From: CAYWYR01 sp964462685
GTDB lineage: Bacteria > Bacteroidota > Ignavibacteria > Kapaibacteriales > UBA2268
Direction: 5' to 3'
Assembly: GCA_964462685.1 (NCBI GenBank)
Contig: CAYWYR010000017.1
Location: forward strand, 8,401-72,400
Length of the DNA: 64,000 nucleotides
Shown here: positions 26,301 through 36,026 of the stretch, piece after piece
Layout: each line of letters opens with the position of its first letter
Position numbering within the stretch: position 1 is the stretch's first letter
Notes under the pieces: generated by a model
Told to the model about the DNA's origin: nothing
The model's input: only the letters and a program-made list of their open reading frames with translations
Database searches by the model: none
Position numbers and translations under genes: made by a program

Positions 26301-29300
26301 CTTTTCGATTTTGCAGGTAACGTAAAGTCAGATAATGCTACTAACACCATTACCCTTGATGAAACAGCCCCAACTGTAACCATAACTCGTAACGCAATAA
26401 CTAGCGGGTCTGTAGATGCAACTCCTGATCCAGATGAATTCTATACAAATGATGATGCTGTATCATACGATATCGATTTCTCTGAGCAAGTTGATTTAGT
26501 AGGAAGCGATATCACTATAAACAGAGTTACTGTAACTTCAAATAATTTAGATAACGGCAGTACTTCCCTTTCTACAGATGTTTTAGCGGATGGTAAATAC
26601 ACGTTTACAAATGACAACGTTGCTGGTAATGGTACATTAGGTATTACAATAGCAGGTACTGTTGCCGACCTTGCAGGTAATACACTTGCGGGTGCAGCAG
26701 TATCCGATCTATTCAGAATAGACAATACCGCACCTGCCGCATTTACAACCGGTACTGTAGTAGGTACTAATGGTACAAATCAAGTCGAAAATTTCTTTAA
26801 TAATCAAAATGACGGTATAAGCGTTACAGTGCCGGTTGCTAATGAAGCAACTTTAGAAGGCGGTAATGTGCAGATTTCTATCAGCGGCGTTCAGGTTACT
26901 GATGGTGATATCGGTAGTGCCGTAACTATTGCAAATGGTGATCTTGACAGTACTGTAACAGTTACGGTAACAAGAGCCCAACTAGAAGCTACTGGTTTTG
27001 CGGATGGTGAAACTGCAACTATTACAGCCACCATAACCGATAGAGCTGGTAATACAACTTCCGATGCGGCAGACGTTGTACTGACATCAGACCAAACAGA
27101 TCCTGCAATAACGTCATTTACAGTAAACGACGTAAATACATACGACAACGAAATCAATTATAATGCAGATAACAGAGGCTATATACAAACAGCGGGTACG
27201 TCTTATTTGCAATTCGTAGCTAATGACAACCTATCAACAACAGTAAGTGATCATGATGTTACAATTGATGGCGGTAGTATCAATAATTGGGATGTGTCTA
27301 ACGCAGATGCTTCTTCGATTTCTGGCCAAAACCTTTTCTATGAATGGGATCTATCAGCGGTGGCAACAGCCACAGGTGCTGACCAGACAAATATAAGCCT
27401 CGTAATTACTGATGATGCTGGTAACGTAGCTACTATAAATGATCTACCGGACGAGTCAACCAAAGCGCCATGGCTGGACGACACACCGCCAGTTGTCCAA
27501 ACCGTTAACCAGCCTAGGGCTACTGACGGTACGGTTGTAGCTGGCTATTGGAATTCGACGAATAATATCTTAGCACTTGACTTTGAGAGGACTGTGGATC
27601 TAACCCTTGTAGGTGGGGATATAGTATTCTATTACGATATCAATGGAGCAGGTAATCCACAGCCTTTTGGGGCAGCAGGTACTGATCCAATTACTAATCC
27701 ATTTGCTTCAAACGCAGGTTTGTGGGGTGGTACAACGTCAGTATTTGAAAATAACACAAACCCAGCTAATGGTGATGTAGTAACATTTACTGCAACTATT
27801 ACTGACTTTGCAGGAAATACTAGAAATATCTTGGAATCTCCAGGGATCACTGTTGATCAAGATGTACCTTCAGCACCAAGCTTAGCATCTATAACAGACG
27901 ACAACGGTGTAAACGGTAACTTTAGAACCAACGACCAAACACTTACATTCAACGGCGGTGCAACTGATGTAGAAGTTGGTGATACAGTTTATGTATTTCT
28001 TAACGACGGAAATACAAATCCTAATATCGGTATACTTCCAGTTACTTCTGGCACTACCTGGTCTCTTGATTATCAAGGTACAACCTTAGCTCCTGGTAGC
28101 TATACACTCACAGCCTCTGTTAGAGATGTAGCGGGTAATACTTCCGCACTTTCAGCTGGTCAGGTTGTAGTAATCGAAACAGGCCTACCGGAAGTAAATT
28201 CTATTACATTAAGTGATACGGCGTTAAACCAAGCAGATGACGGAAATACTCTAACCATCGCAGTAGAGTTTAGCGAAACAATGAATACAGCCGTGGCTCC
28301 TGTAATAGGATTCTCAGGCGGAACCCCGTTATCACTTATCAATGCAGGCAACACTGGCTGGACAAATCAAGACCAAACATATACTTTCACCTTCGAGGTA
28401 GATGACCAGGACGAAGAACTTGCCAATATCGGAATAATTATCACTGCGGCTCAGGATGCAGCCGGTAACGACATGGCACAGCATACCGAAGCAAACGCCT
28501 TCTCAATCGACAACGTAGTGCCTACTGTTAATGCGGTTGCCGGTACAAACGGACTTTATGGCATCGGCGGCAATGTTCCGCTAACAGTAACATTCAGCGA
28601 AACAGTAGCAATCACAGGCACTCCACAGTTAACACTGGAAACGGGTACGACTGATGCGGTTGTAGATCTATCAGATGGAACTACTGGCGATACTGTTATC
28701 AACGGTACTTATGTAGTAGCCGAAGGCCACGTAAGCGCGGATCTTCAATATGTAGCAACAAACTCATTAGCCCTCAACAGTGGAACTATAACTGACGCAG
28801 CGGGTAACGCAGCAACATTAACTCTTCCTGCTCTTGCAACCGCAAGCTCACTAGCTGGCTCAAGCGCGATAGAGATTGATGGTATTAGGCCGACTGCGAC
28901 TCTTACACGAAATACGGCAGGCCCTACAAACGCTTCAACTATAGGATTTGCCCTATCGATCACAGAAGCTGGTAACCTCGGCAGTATAGATGTAGGTAGC
29001 TTCGCTACAACTACTACAGGTGATCTGGCAATAGGTACTCCTACACTTTCACCAGTGTTTGCCGCAGGTACAAAAACCTATACGGTAAATGTTCCGATCA
29101 CATCAGGTGACGGAGATTTGAGTATAGAAATTGATGATATAAGCTACATCACCGATGCAGCTGGTAACAGTCTGGGTGCAGTAGTAGCCGAAACAGACGC
29201 TACATTGATAGATAATACAGCGCCGGCAATTACTCTTCTTTATGAGAAAACCAACAATGACCTATATATCAACAAGGCGGAGCAAGACGCATCAGCCGAC

Positions 29301-32300
29301 GTAGTGTTAAGGGCATCTCTTACAGCGGAAACAAATGTAGCCAATGGTGTTGATTACTACCTATCAACTATAGATAATCTAACGGCAGCAAATGTTGTGG
29401 CTAATGATATCAGCGATGACCCAACGGTAACCGCTACAGGCTTCTCCGATGTAACTATTAGCGACTCAGACGTGAACAGTTTATCAAACGGCGATATGGT
29501 TTACCTATACGCTGTGGATAATGCAGGGAACATAGCCAAAGCAACTACTACTATCACCGTTGACAACGACGTGCCTACAGTAGCTTCCTCTTTCGACCAC
29601 GTAGAGATATACGGCTGGAAAACCGTAGGTGATATAAACCAAGTTAGAAACAGAAGGTACTTGAAAGAAGGTGACAATATGGTTATCTATTTAAGACAAA
29701 CTGAACCTATCTTCAATGATTTTGACGGGTATGTAATGGATGCAAGCCCTAATGTTAGGTCGTTAGGTAGTACTGCTTCAGCATCAATAACAGTAGAAAA
29801 TGTGACACTAGACCCATTAAACCCACATTTTAACCAAAATCAGTTGAACTGGGAAGGAGCCATTACTAGTGCCGCCAACGAAGGTGACGTGTCGTTCAGC
29901 ATAACACTTTACGATATAGCCGGCAACCCGGTAACAATAACAGAAGCCGACTTCAAGACAGATACTGGTGAAACCATAGGCGGAACCGAACAGACAGTTA
30001 CTATAGATTTGACTGCTCCTACAGTAACCCTTGCTAACGTAACTGGCACCCCTACGAATGCTACTACAATTCAGTACACGCTTACAGTAACAGAATCTAA
30101 CCCATTAGGTAGTGTTACTGCAGCAGACTTTACAACAGCTACAACAGGCAACTTAGTTGTGGGCACACCTGTTCTAGATGCAAATACTCCATTTGCTGCT
30201 GGTACTAAGACATACACAGTAAATGTACCAGTTACATCAGGCGATGGCGACCTAACTCTTGAGATTGATGATCTAACAAGTATTACAGACGCTGCAGGTA
30301 ACAATTTAGGTGTAGCAGTTCCGGCTACAACTCCTATTACTATAGATGCTACGTCGCCAACTGTTACTATCACAAGAAATAACGTAACAAATGGTAATAA
30401 CACAGCTAAGATTACAAATGATAATACAGTATCATTTGATGTAAGCTTCAGTGAAGCTGTGAATCTTGATATTAATGATATAACGGTAAACGTTACAGGT
30501 GATCCTGTTACATTCACAGCCCTGCAGGCGAGCGATTTAGTTGCTGACGGCGGTACAAGCCAGACTGACTTTACATTGACTGTAAATGGTGTAGATAATG
30601 ATGGTACATTAGGTATCACCGTAGATCCAACTGTTGATGACTTAGCTGGTAACACACTAGATGTAACTGGTGCAACAAATGTATCAGAAACATTTGAGAT
30701 CGATAATACACCACTTGTAATAGATGCCTTCACGGTATCCGTTGTTGGTAATACTAATCAGTTCGCTAAGGATCTCGCTACTTTGAACTATGTATTAGAT
30801 CCAGCTGCTGGCGAAAATCTTTACACTTCAGCACAAAATGCAGCTAACATAACAGTTAGTACGTTCCAGATTGGTGACGCTAATAGACAGGCATCTACCG
30901 TTGGTGGATTAGGACTCGGTAACGAGCAGCTATGGTCATACAATGTTGTTGACGCAGCCGGAGATGTAGAAGGCGCACTGGAAATTGACTTCACATTATA
31001 TGATGAAGCCGGTAACATGACAGCATTTGATGAGACTAATATAACAGGTGATGGTAACGTAACTCTAGACTTTACAGCACCTAACGTTACCAATGTAACT
31101 TCAACAACTGCAGATGATACTTACGGTATTGGTTCAGATATCAATCTAACGGTTACATTTGATGAGCCAATGGTTATCGATAATGGTACATTAACGCTAG
31201 TTACAGGTTCACCTGCTACAACAGCTGTAGCACTTACCGATGGTACCGCTCTAGATAATGACATAGTAGGTACCTACACAGTAGCTGCTGGTAACCAGAC
31301 AAATGATTTGGCATACCAGGCAACAAACAGCCTAAGCGGTACAATAACTGACCGCGCTGGAAATGCAGCCGTACTTACCTTACCAGCTCCAGGTGCTGCT
31401 AACTCATTGAGCTTCAACAAAGAAATCGTTATAGATGGTATAGCACCGTTTGTTCAGTCAATAAACAGAAAAACACCTTCTGCCGCTACACCTACAAATG
31501 CTACTTCTGTAGTATATGAGGTAACTTTCAGCGAGAATGTTACTGGTATCGGTACAGAGGACTTTACTTTAACAACAACTGGTACTATAGGTTCTACAAC
31601 AATAACCTCAGTTTCTGCAAATAATGGAACAACAGTTGACGTAACTGTAAACACTACAGCCAACGACAACGGAACTGCAAGACTGGACTTCACTGGTACA
31701 GTAACCGATGATAACGGTAATGATGATAATGCGGACTATACTACTGGTCAGGTATATACAATAGATAGACTTGCTCCTACTGTATCGATCACATCACCTG
31801 CTGATAACACAGTAATTAATGGTGACAATACCAATCTAGTATTCACAGCTACGGACACTAATCCAGGGGCTAGTACAGCTAGAGAAGATGATGGTACTTT
31901 TACTGCCGTTACTTCTGGCAACACCGTATCAGGTGTAAATGGATATGTAGATAACGGTGTAAATGTTATCGAAGTGAGACATATAGATGCGGCGGGTAAT
32001 GAAACCATAGAAGCATTAACTATCACGGATGACCAAGCAAACCCAGCGATTACTTGGACTGCACCTGCTGCTAACACAAGAGTAAAATCAAATTACGCTA
32101 TAGACTTTGCAATCGGAGATGCTAACGAAGGCACAACTGAGATACAAGTGAATTCAGGAGCTTGGGCTACTGTAACAGATGGTGAAACTTTTGGCAATAT
32201 CACAGCTTTTGCGGATGCAACAGATGGCAATGTAGATATAGCTCTACGCCATACAGATCAAGCTGGTAATATTACGACAGAAGCTGCTAGGACGGTAATT

Positions 32301-35300
32301 AAAGACTTTACAGCACCTACAGCTGTCATAACTCCTTTTGTGCCAGCGACTACAAATGCGAATGTGGTAACATGGACTGTAACATTTGATGAACCTGTAA
32401 CAGGTTTTGGTGTTAATGATATTATAGTTACAGCTACAGGTGATATCGATGTAAATGGATATTCATTTTCAGTAAATTCAACATCAGCCACTGTTTACTC
32501 GGTTGAGGTTGAGCCAACTAACCCTACAGATGACGGTACTCTAAAATTTGAGTTCTCTAATACTGATGTAGAGGATTTAGCTGGTAACGCATTTGCTGAT
32601 ACAGATGAGTCCAATACTGTAACAATTGATAACAGCGCACCAAAAATCACTGCATTGGCTATTGCTAATGATAACAGCTATGTAGATGTAACATTCGATC
32701 AGGGTGTTTATACGGCTACAGGTGGTTCAGGGGCTGTACTACCTGCTGATTTTGCGACAACAACTACGCAGAATGGTGGTGTTACATCAGCGGTTGCAAT
32801 TACCGGAATTACAAGACCTGATGGTAACGCTGCAACTGGCGGTGAAACAAACCTAAGGTTTAGTATTAACCTAACAGGAACACCTACCGGGGTAGAAACC
32901 TTTACTATAGCACCAGCTTCGAATACATCTGTTTATAACGCTGTTAATAACAACATGGAGACTACAGATGTAAGCCCAGCGGTTACTATTAATGATAAGA
33001 CGGCACCTGCATTAACAGTGACTGTACCAACAGTCAATGGTTTCGCAAGTGGTAATACGGTGGTTACTTTCACAACAAGTGATCCGAATAATATCGTAGT
33101 GCCTGTTGTGAGAGGAACATACTCAACAAACACTGCAACTGTTCTAACGTCGGGTACTTCTATATTGAATAATATAGCCGGCTTCTCTAGTATCCAAGAT
33201 GGTAATACAACGATAGACTTTACAGCTACTGATAACAACGGTAATGTTACAACTGTTACACGCACATTTACTGTAGATAATACAGATCCTGAGTTGCAAG
33301 TTGCCACCCTATCGCAACCAGAAACAAACGGAACGCAGACTGTAACCATTACAGCTGCATCGGACGTGAATCAAGATACACCGTTCCTTGAAGCCTCAGT
33401 TGATAATACAAACTGGAACACTGTTGCGAATGGTTTCCGAATAGACGCTGCGGGTGGTTGGGCAGGACTTGCTGAAGGTAACAATTCTACTCTTTATGTA
33501 AGAGCCTCTGACTTAGCTGGTAACACAACAGTTGAATCTCAAACTATTATTAAAGATGTAACTGCTCCTACGTTAACACTGACGCCAGCATCAAATGCTA
33601 CAAATGTAGCATTGAACTCAGATGTAGTAATCGCTTCAAATGAGGCGCTATTCAAATCGGATAATGCAGTAGCTTTAGGTGATCTTACGCCAGCTCAGAT
33701 AGAGTTGAAACGAACAGATAACAATGGAGCTTCAATAGCTTATACAGCAGCTTTAGCTGGTAACACGATTACACTTGACCCTACAAACAACTTTGAATCA
33801 AACGATCAGGTTTATGTAGAGCTAAATAGTGGATTCACTGATAAAGCAGGTAATGCAGTTACGACAAACTATACTTTCCAAACTGTAGACCAGTCTACAA
33901 CAACAATAGCATTTGATAATACTTCTGCTACACTATCTTCATTAGCGGATACACAAGCTGAAAGAGTAAAAATCGCAACTTTAACTGTTGTTGATGATGC
34001 AAATGGAAATAATGATACTAAACCAACTAGAATCAGTGGACTTACATTTACCCAAGGCAGTAGTAATACTTTAGCTGATTACTCAGCGGCACTGGGTGGA
34101 TTTGAATTAACAAGAGGTGGAACTGGAACTACTGTTGCTGCAACTGCCATCAATGCTAATAATGTTACTTTCACGGGTATTACTTCAGGAACTGCTGGAG
34201 ACTTTGGATACATTGATGATGGTGGTACTGCTACTTACGATGTGTATGTATGGATAGCAGCTAATGCAGGTGCAGCACAAACAACAATGGATGGCAAAGC
34301 TATACAGCTAGAGCTTAACTACAACACAGGTGTAACAACAGCTGCTGGTGGCTCTGGATTGGATGTTGCTTCCAAGACAACTAATACAGATGTAGTGGAT
34401 GCCGGTGCGGATGTAGTAGAGGTTCTTGGTACAGCATTAAGCTTCATCTCTCAACCAGGAGATGTAGAAACTGGAGCTAATCAGACATTTACCGTTCAGA
34501 ATATTGATGCAAATGGGAATAGAGACTTAGCTAATGGGATTATAAATGCACAAGCAATTTCCCAGAGAGGTGTAACAATACAGAACAATACAAATTCTGC
34601 AGTTATTAATAACGGTATAGCATCATTCTCTGCTAGATATAATGGTTTCGGTTCTGGTACAGCTTTAGAAGTAACCAAAACAGGTTCATCAAAATCTACA
34701 AGTAATACTTTTACAGTAAGAGCTGCTGCGCCTGTTGCAACTGTATCGAACTTTACAGCTTCAAGACAGAATGCTTTTTCTGATAAGATCAGCTTTACAA
34801 TTACTCCAAGGGTTAATCAAACTGGTGGTATTATAATTGGCTATCTTAACCCAAATCAACAAATTGCTACTGGATTATCTAATGGAACAGGCTATAATCA
34901 GAGTCTTGATATGAGAACAGCTGGAGGTAATTTAGGTGACCAAATATCAATGACCAATTCCGTTAATGGATATGTAGTATATGCTGGTTCTACAACCTCA
35001 AACGTTATTGTGGGTACGAGAAACAATAATAATAATAACTATAGGTTCGTTGCTTATCCATTCAATGGTAACTTAGCAGATGTTCCAACATTAACCTATG
35101 GTGGTAATCATCCATTACATAGCGCCTTGATAAATATGAAAGATGGTGACTTCATTGAGGAAACAATAAATGACTACACTGGTCATATGTTCGTTTCTGA
35201 AATATACCCTAACCCGGTGTTGAATGGTGAATTCTCCTTCGATCTTGGGTTGAGAGATGATGATATGCTGACGATATCTCTGAATGACTTAGCTGGTAGA

Positions 35301-35456
35301 AGAGTTTATACTCATGCTACTGATAAAGTTTACAATTCAGGTGAACACAAAGTATTTGTTAGATTCAACCAAACAGAATTACCTTCTGGAATGTATATGC
35401 TTTATGTTGAAGGAAGTTATGGTGCTTATGTAGTGCCAGTACAAATTCGCAACTAA
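23400..35456 (+). CDS. Giant (4018-residue) Ig-like repeat surface protein with T9SS sorting domain
   Basis: The largest gene in the window. A signal peptide (MKRISQLLWIALLSVVFSQVGQA) leads into fibronectin-III-like modules (about 25-260, with LTAGTEYYVRVYEYN). About 30 Ig-like modules of roughly 100 residues follow, recognised by recurring (T/S)D-x-AGN and DxTAP boundary motifs. At least three module types each occur twice (see repeats). From about residue 3930 a typical T9SS type A domain (SEIYPNPVLNGE, LNDLAGRRV, LPSGMYMLYV, ending VPVQIRN) directs secretion and cell-surface attachment. Large multi-Ig T9SS cargo act as adhesins or surface filaments; that role is inferred. It has its own candidate promoter and ends in two terminator hairpins. 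Base composition seems to vary between modules. Confidence 0.9.
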   Translation: MKRISQLLWIALLSVVFSQVGQAAKPTTQARYIGFNNVSSTSVDVVFLRGSGGQRIVVVSPDNTWGTPSGTYANEEGVYSDAVTATTRLTGGNDNDYVVEVLSGTTRSLDITGLTAGTEYYVRVYEYNTSPIVEYQTATGTNNPRSFTTLMGAPSGLNAATVGTTTATVEWDAMSEADGFDILVWRETTNTTNDQAIASGDSTTYSDYDVLDIGSPTVVSSHHQFDLQDLTTDRDQGFEVRAYKGRNTTEWSADYFFTTSNDNTPPTISDITFWRDGFGSNSIPYNENGIYFGPGTYTVDVTFSEDLQGTPTITIDIDDDGTPEVNAQLMSKADEDQYTYELTVADLAGNFDGSGNEVDFDFAAQDLAGNNLVDTDFSDFHYDDVAPAIEVTDGTDGFINIAEKAAGFTPEANLTSEVSAFKGVDVYLAIGNGFTASNISANAIASLTDRTSTGTFDLSAIAADLSSLTDGAELYAYAIDEAGNLGISTLANSLVVDISAPTITFTDAGGDQYVNLDEQGTSGWDAEYTTAENDIDLYLSEDNSFTTATGITTSFKTWTEATAATGATEAVTTVESTNLATGDVVYMYAVDAAGNVTLAANSVDVDITPPSTANNTFISAITVGAPVVAGYWNSSNTDIDITWDLANDASLNGGNILLQADTDNSTYSNLGGTIAIDGNDIDGNFTNRINASTFEGITDFGEDVDIDFGAVLTDVAGNSSTLTVAENVIHVDRVAPTEAGTTIELYTDAAFSAAAVPNTQGNFFTQSTGSLYVQFIPNEPLSLAEINLDVNNDLDLVDAAEASDVDMDEETASDWRYTWDISNAVNDGIQKTDLDIRATDLAGNVGALNSFADEAANMPIIDDTAPADFVTGDPTTTGGTQVAGYFNSLNDGVDVVIPIANDASLVGGTLRLTAQKNGTGGNQLSSFVHTITAANLGNSYTFVLDETDFKTLGGGIVEGDVLEIGATLFDFAGNVKSDNATNTITLDETAPTVTITRNAITSGSVDATPDPDEFYTNDDAVSYDIDFSEQVDLVGSDITINRVTVTSNNLDNGSTSLSTDVLADGKYTFTNDNVAGNGTLGITIAGTVADLAGNTLAGAAVSDLFRIDNTAPAAFTTGTVVGTNGTNQVENFFNNQNDGISVTVPVANEATLEGGNVQISISGVQVTDGDIGSAVTIANGDLDSTVTVTVTRAQLEATGFADGETATITATITDRAGNTTSDAADVVLTSDQTDPAITSFTVNDVNTYDNEINYNADNRGYIQTAGTSYLQFVANDNLSTTVSDHDVTIDGGSINNWDVSNADASSISGQNLFYEWDLSAVATATGADQTNISLVITDDAGNVATINDLPDESTKAPWLDDTPPVVQTVNQPRATDGTVVAGYWNSTNNILALDFERTVDLTLVGGDIVFYYDINGAGNPQPFGAAGTDPITNPFASNAGLWGGTTSVFENNTNPANGDVVTFTATITDFAGNTRNILESPGITVDQDVPSAPSLASITDDNGVNGNFRTNDQTLTFNGGATDVEVGDTVYVFLNDGNTNPNIGILPVTSGTTWSLDYQGTTLAPGSYTLTASVRDVAGNTSALSAGQVVVIETGLPEVNSITLSDTALNQADDGNTLTIAVEFSETMNTAVAPVIGFSGGTPLSLINAGNTGWTNQDQTYTFTFEVDDQDEELANIGIIITAAQDAAGNDMAQHTEANAFSIDNVVPTVNAVAGTNGLYGIGGNVPLTVTFSETVAITGTPQLTLETGTTDAVVDLSDGTTGDTVINGTYVVAEGHVSADLQYVATNSLALNSGTITDAAGNAATLTLPALATASSLAGSSAIEIDGIRPTATLTRNTAGPTNASTIGFALSITEAGNLGSIDVGSFATTTTGDLAIGTPTLSPVFAAGTKTYTVNVPITSGDGDLSIEIDDISYITDAAGNSLGAVVAETDATLIDNTAPAITLLYEKTNNDLYINKAEQDASADVVLRASLTAETNVANGVDYYLSTIDNLTAANVVANDISDDPTVTATGFSDVTISDSDVNSLSNGDMVYLYAVDNAGNIAKATTTITVDNDVPTVASSFDHVEIYGWKTVGDINQVRNRRYLKEGDNMVIYLRQTEPIFNDFDGYVMDASPNVRSLGSTASASITVENVTLDPLNPHFNQNQLNWEGAITSAANEGDVSFSITLYDIAGNPVTITEADFKTDTGETIGGTEQTVTIDLTAPTVTLANVTGTPTNATTIQYTLTVTESNPLGSVTAADFTTATTGNLVVGTPVLDANTPFAAGTKTYTVNVPVTSGDGDLTLEIDDLTSITDAAGNNLGVAVPATTPITIDATSPTVTITRNNVTNGNNTAKITNDNTVSFDVSFSEAVNLDINDITVNVTGDPVTFTALQASDLVADGGTSQTDFTLTVNGVDNDGTLGITVDPTVDDLAGNTLDVTGATNVSETFEIDNTPLVIDAFTVSVVGNTNQFAKDLATLNYVLDPAAGENLYTSAQNAANITVSTFQIGDANRQASTVGGLGLGNEQLWSYNVVDAAGDVEGALEIDFTLYDEAGNMTAFDETNITGDGNVTLDFTAPNVTNVTSTTADDTYGIGSDINLTVTFDEPMVIDNGTLTLVTGSPATTAVALTDGTALDNDIVGTYTVAAGNQTNDLAYQATNSLSGTITDRAGNAAVLTLPAPGAANSLSFNKEIVIDGIAPFVQSINRKTPSAATPTNATSVVYEVTFSENVTGIGTEDFTLTTTGTIGSTTITSVSANNGTTVDVTVNTTANDNGTARLDFTGTVTDDNGNDDNADYTTGQVYTIDRLAPTVSITSPADNTVINGDNTNLVFTATDTNPGASTAREDDGTFTAVTSGNTVSGVNGYVDNGVNVIEVRHIDAAGNETIEALTITDDQANPAITWTAPAANTRVKSNYAIDFAIGDANEGTTEIQVNSGAWATVTDGETFGNITAFADATDGNVDIALRHTDQAGNITTEAARTVIKDFTAPTAVITPFVPATTNANVVTWTVTFDEPVTGFGVNDIIVTATGDIDVNGYSFSVNSTSATVYSVEVEPTNPTDDGTLKFEFSNTDVEDLAGNAFADTDESNTVTIDNSAPKITALAIANDNSYVDVTFDQGVYTATGGSGAVLPADFATTTTQNGGVTSAVAITGITRPDGNAATGGETNLRFSINLTGTPTGVETFTIAPASNTSVYNAVNNNMETTDVSPAVTINDKTAPALTVTVPTVNGFASGNTVVTFTTSDPNNIVVPVVRGTYSTNTATVLTSGTSILNNIAGFSSIQDGNTTIDFTATDNNGNVTTVTRTFTVDNTDPELQVATLSQPETNGTQTVTITAASDVNQDTPFLEASVDNTNWNTVANGFRIDAAGGWAGLAEGNNSTLYVRASDLAGNTTVESQTIIKDVTAPTLTLTPASNATNVALNSDVVIASNEALFKSDNAVALGDLTPAQIELKRTDNNGASIAYTAALAGNTITLDPTNNFESNDQVYVELNSGFTDKAGNAVTTNYTFQTVDQSTTTIAFDNTSATLSSLADTQAERVKIATLTVVDDANGNNDTKPTRISGLTFTQGSSNTLADYSAALGGFELTRGGTGTTVAATAINANNVTFTGITSGTAGDFGYIDDGGTATYDVYVWIAANAGAAQTTMDGKAIQLELNYNTGVTTAAGGSGLDVASKTTNTDVVDAGADVVEVLGTALSFISQPGDVETGANQTFTVQNIDANGNRDLANGIINAQAISQRGVTIQNNTNSAVINNGIASFSARYNGFGSGTALEVTKTGSSKSTSNTFTVRAAAPVATVSNFTASRQNAFSDKISFTITPRVNQTGGIIIGYLNPNQQIATGLSNGTGYNQSLDMRTAGGNLGDQISMTNSVNGYVVYAGSTTSNVIVGTRNNNNNNYRFVAYPFNGNLADVPTLTYGGNHPLHSALINMKDGDFIEETINDYTGHMFVSEIYPNPVLNGEFSFDLGLRDDDMLTISLNDLAGRRVYTHATDKVYNSGEHKVFVRFNQTELPSGMYMLYVEGSYGAYVVPVQIRN
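26377..30712 (+). repeat. Diverged Ig-like module pair, type C (26377-26735 and 30361-30712)
   Basis: Both modules start VTITRN and share NDxxVSxDxxFSE, the NGTLGIT segment and DLAGNTL near the end. They are about 120 residues each and diverged in DNA, so the duplication is old. Coordinates give the span from the first copy to the second. Confidence 0.6.
28529..31455 (+). repeat. Diverged Ig-like module pair, type B (about 28529-28884 and 31090-31455)
   Basis: The two modules share YGIG, LTVTF(S/D)E, a TG-type strand with (S/T)DGT, the (N)GTYxVA motif, LxYxATNSL, GTITDxAGNAA and the closing EIxIDGI. Together with types A and C they show that the giant protein grew by module duplication. Confidence 0.65.
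28890..30360 (+). repeat. Diverged Ig-like module pair, type A (about 28890-29224 and 30010-30360)
   Basis: The two modules share PTNAxTI, the TTxTGxLxxGTP strand, FAAGTKTYTVNVP, TSGDGDL, EIDD and SITDAAGNxLG. They are about 110 residues apiece and the most similar of the three module pairs at protein level. Confidence 0.7.
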
Positions 35457-35474
35457 GTAACAGACTTATTCGTG

Positions 35475-35514
35475 AAAAGGAAGCCCGGGCGATAGCTTGG
35501 GCTTCCTTTTTTTA
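35475..35514 (+). terminator. Terminator after the 4018-residue gene
   Basis: A 12-bp perfect stem, AAAAGGAAGCCC (35475-35486) with GGGCTTCCTTTT (35499-35510), continues into a T-run. It begins 19 bases after the stop codon. Confidence 0.9.
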
Positions 35515-35530
35515 TTTGGATCATGCCTAT

Positions 35531-35571
35531 AAAAAAAAGCTCGCTACCTATGTTAAGGGAGCGAGCTTTTT
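35531..35571. terminator. Bidirectional terminator between convergent genes
   Basis: A 12-bp stem, AAAAAGCTCGCT (35534-35545) with AGCGAGCTTTTT (35560-35571), is flanked by A8 on the left and T5 on the right, so it can end transcription from either side. It lies between the giant plus-strand gene and the minus-strand haem-motif/panB operon. Confidence 0.85.
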
Positions 35572-35606
35572 GGTTAAAGGCTATTTGTTTGAGAGTTCTT
35601 TAATAG

Positions 35607-36026
35607 TTAGTTATTTATGGCGCCGTCATTTATCCAGCGGCGTATGCCTTGTTGCTGATTTTCTGTAAGTGGCCGGAGGCCAAGATTCTGCATGTGTGGG
35701 TTAGCACCGGTTGCAATCTGATAGAACAGGCTGGACTCTGCATCAAATGGGTTTACAAAATTGATATTGCTAACAGGATTAGTAACTGTCTGGTAATTGA
35801 CTAATGCCCTGCCGGCAGCAGGAGCAACCGCTCCGTGGCAGCCCGCATTGGCACATCTAAGGTTAAGGAAAGGCTGAACATTGAATAAGTAGCTTACTTC
35901 GCCTTCTTCAGGAAAAATAAGCTTATTCTCACCATCAATTATTCCATCATCACAGGATTGTATAACTAGTAAAGCAAACACAGATACGCTGCAAGTGCCA
36001 ATAATTCTATGTAATCTTTTGAGCAT
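35607..36026 (-). CDS. Lipoprotein with an unusual CX4CH haem-type motif
   Basis: A 139-residue exported lipoprotein (ATG at 36026-36024; an in-frame TTG one codon earlier is possible). The signal ends in VIQSC, a lipobox. Cys58-x4-Cys63-His64 (CANAGCHG) looks like a c-type haem site with two extra residues between the cysteines, and a C-terminal NPHM...LTENQQQGIRRWINDGA segment resembles the Met ligand and last helix of small cytochromes c. Similar CX4CH/CxxxCH variants occur in exported cytochrome-like domains of FCB bacteria. Whether haem is really bound is uncertain. Its start overlaps the panB stop as TGATG, so it is translated with panB. Confidence 0.75.
   Translation of the reverse strand: MLKRLHRIIGTCSVSVFALLVIQSCDDGIIDGENKLIFPEEGEVSYLFNVQPFLNLRCANAGCHGAVAPAAGRALVNYQTVTNPVSNINFVNPFDAESSLFYQIATGANPHMQNLGLRPLTENQQQGIRRWINDGAINN

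Noticed and set aside
30071..30733. 220-codon minus-strand frame inside the Ig-like giant gene
   Set aside because: Antisense shadow of a Thr/Val/Asn-rich repeat gene. No known domain, start context or conservation signal.
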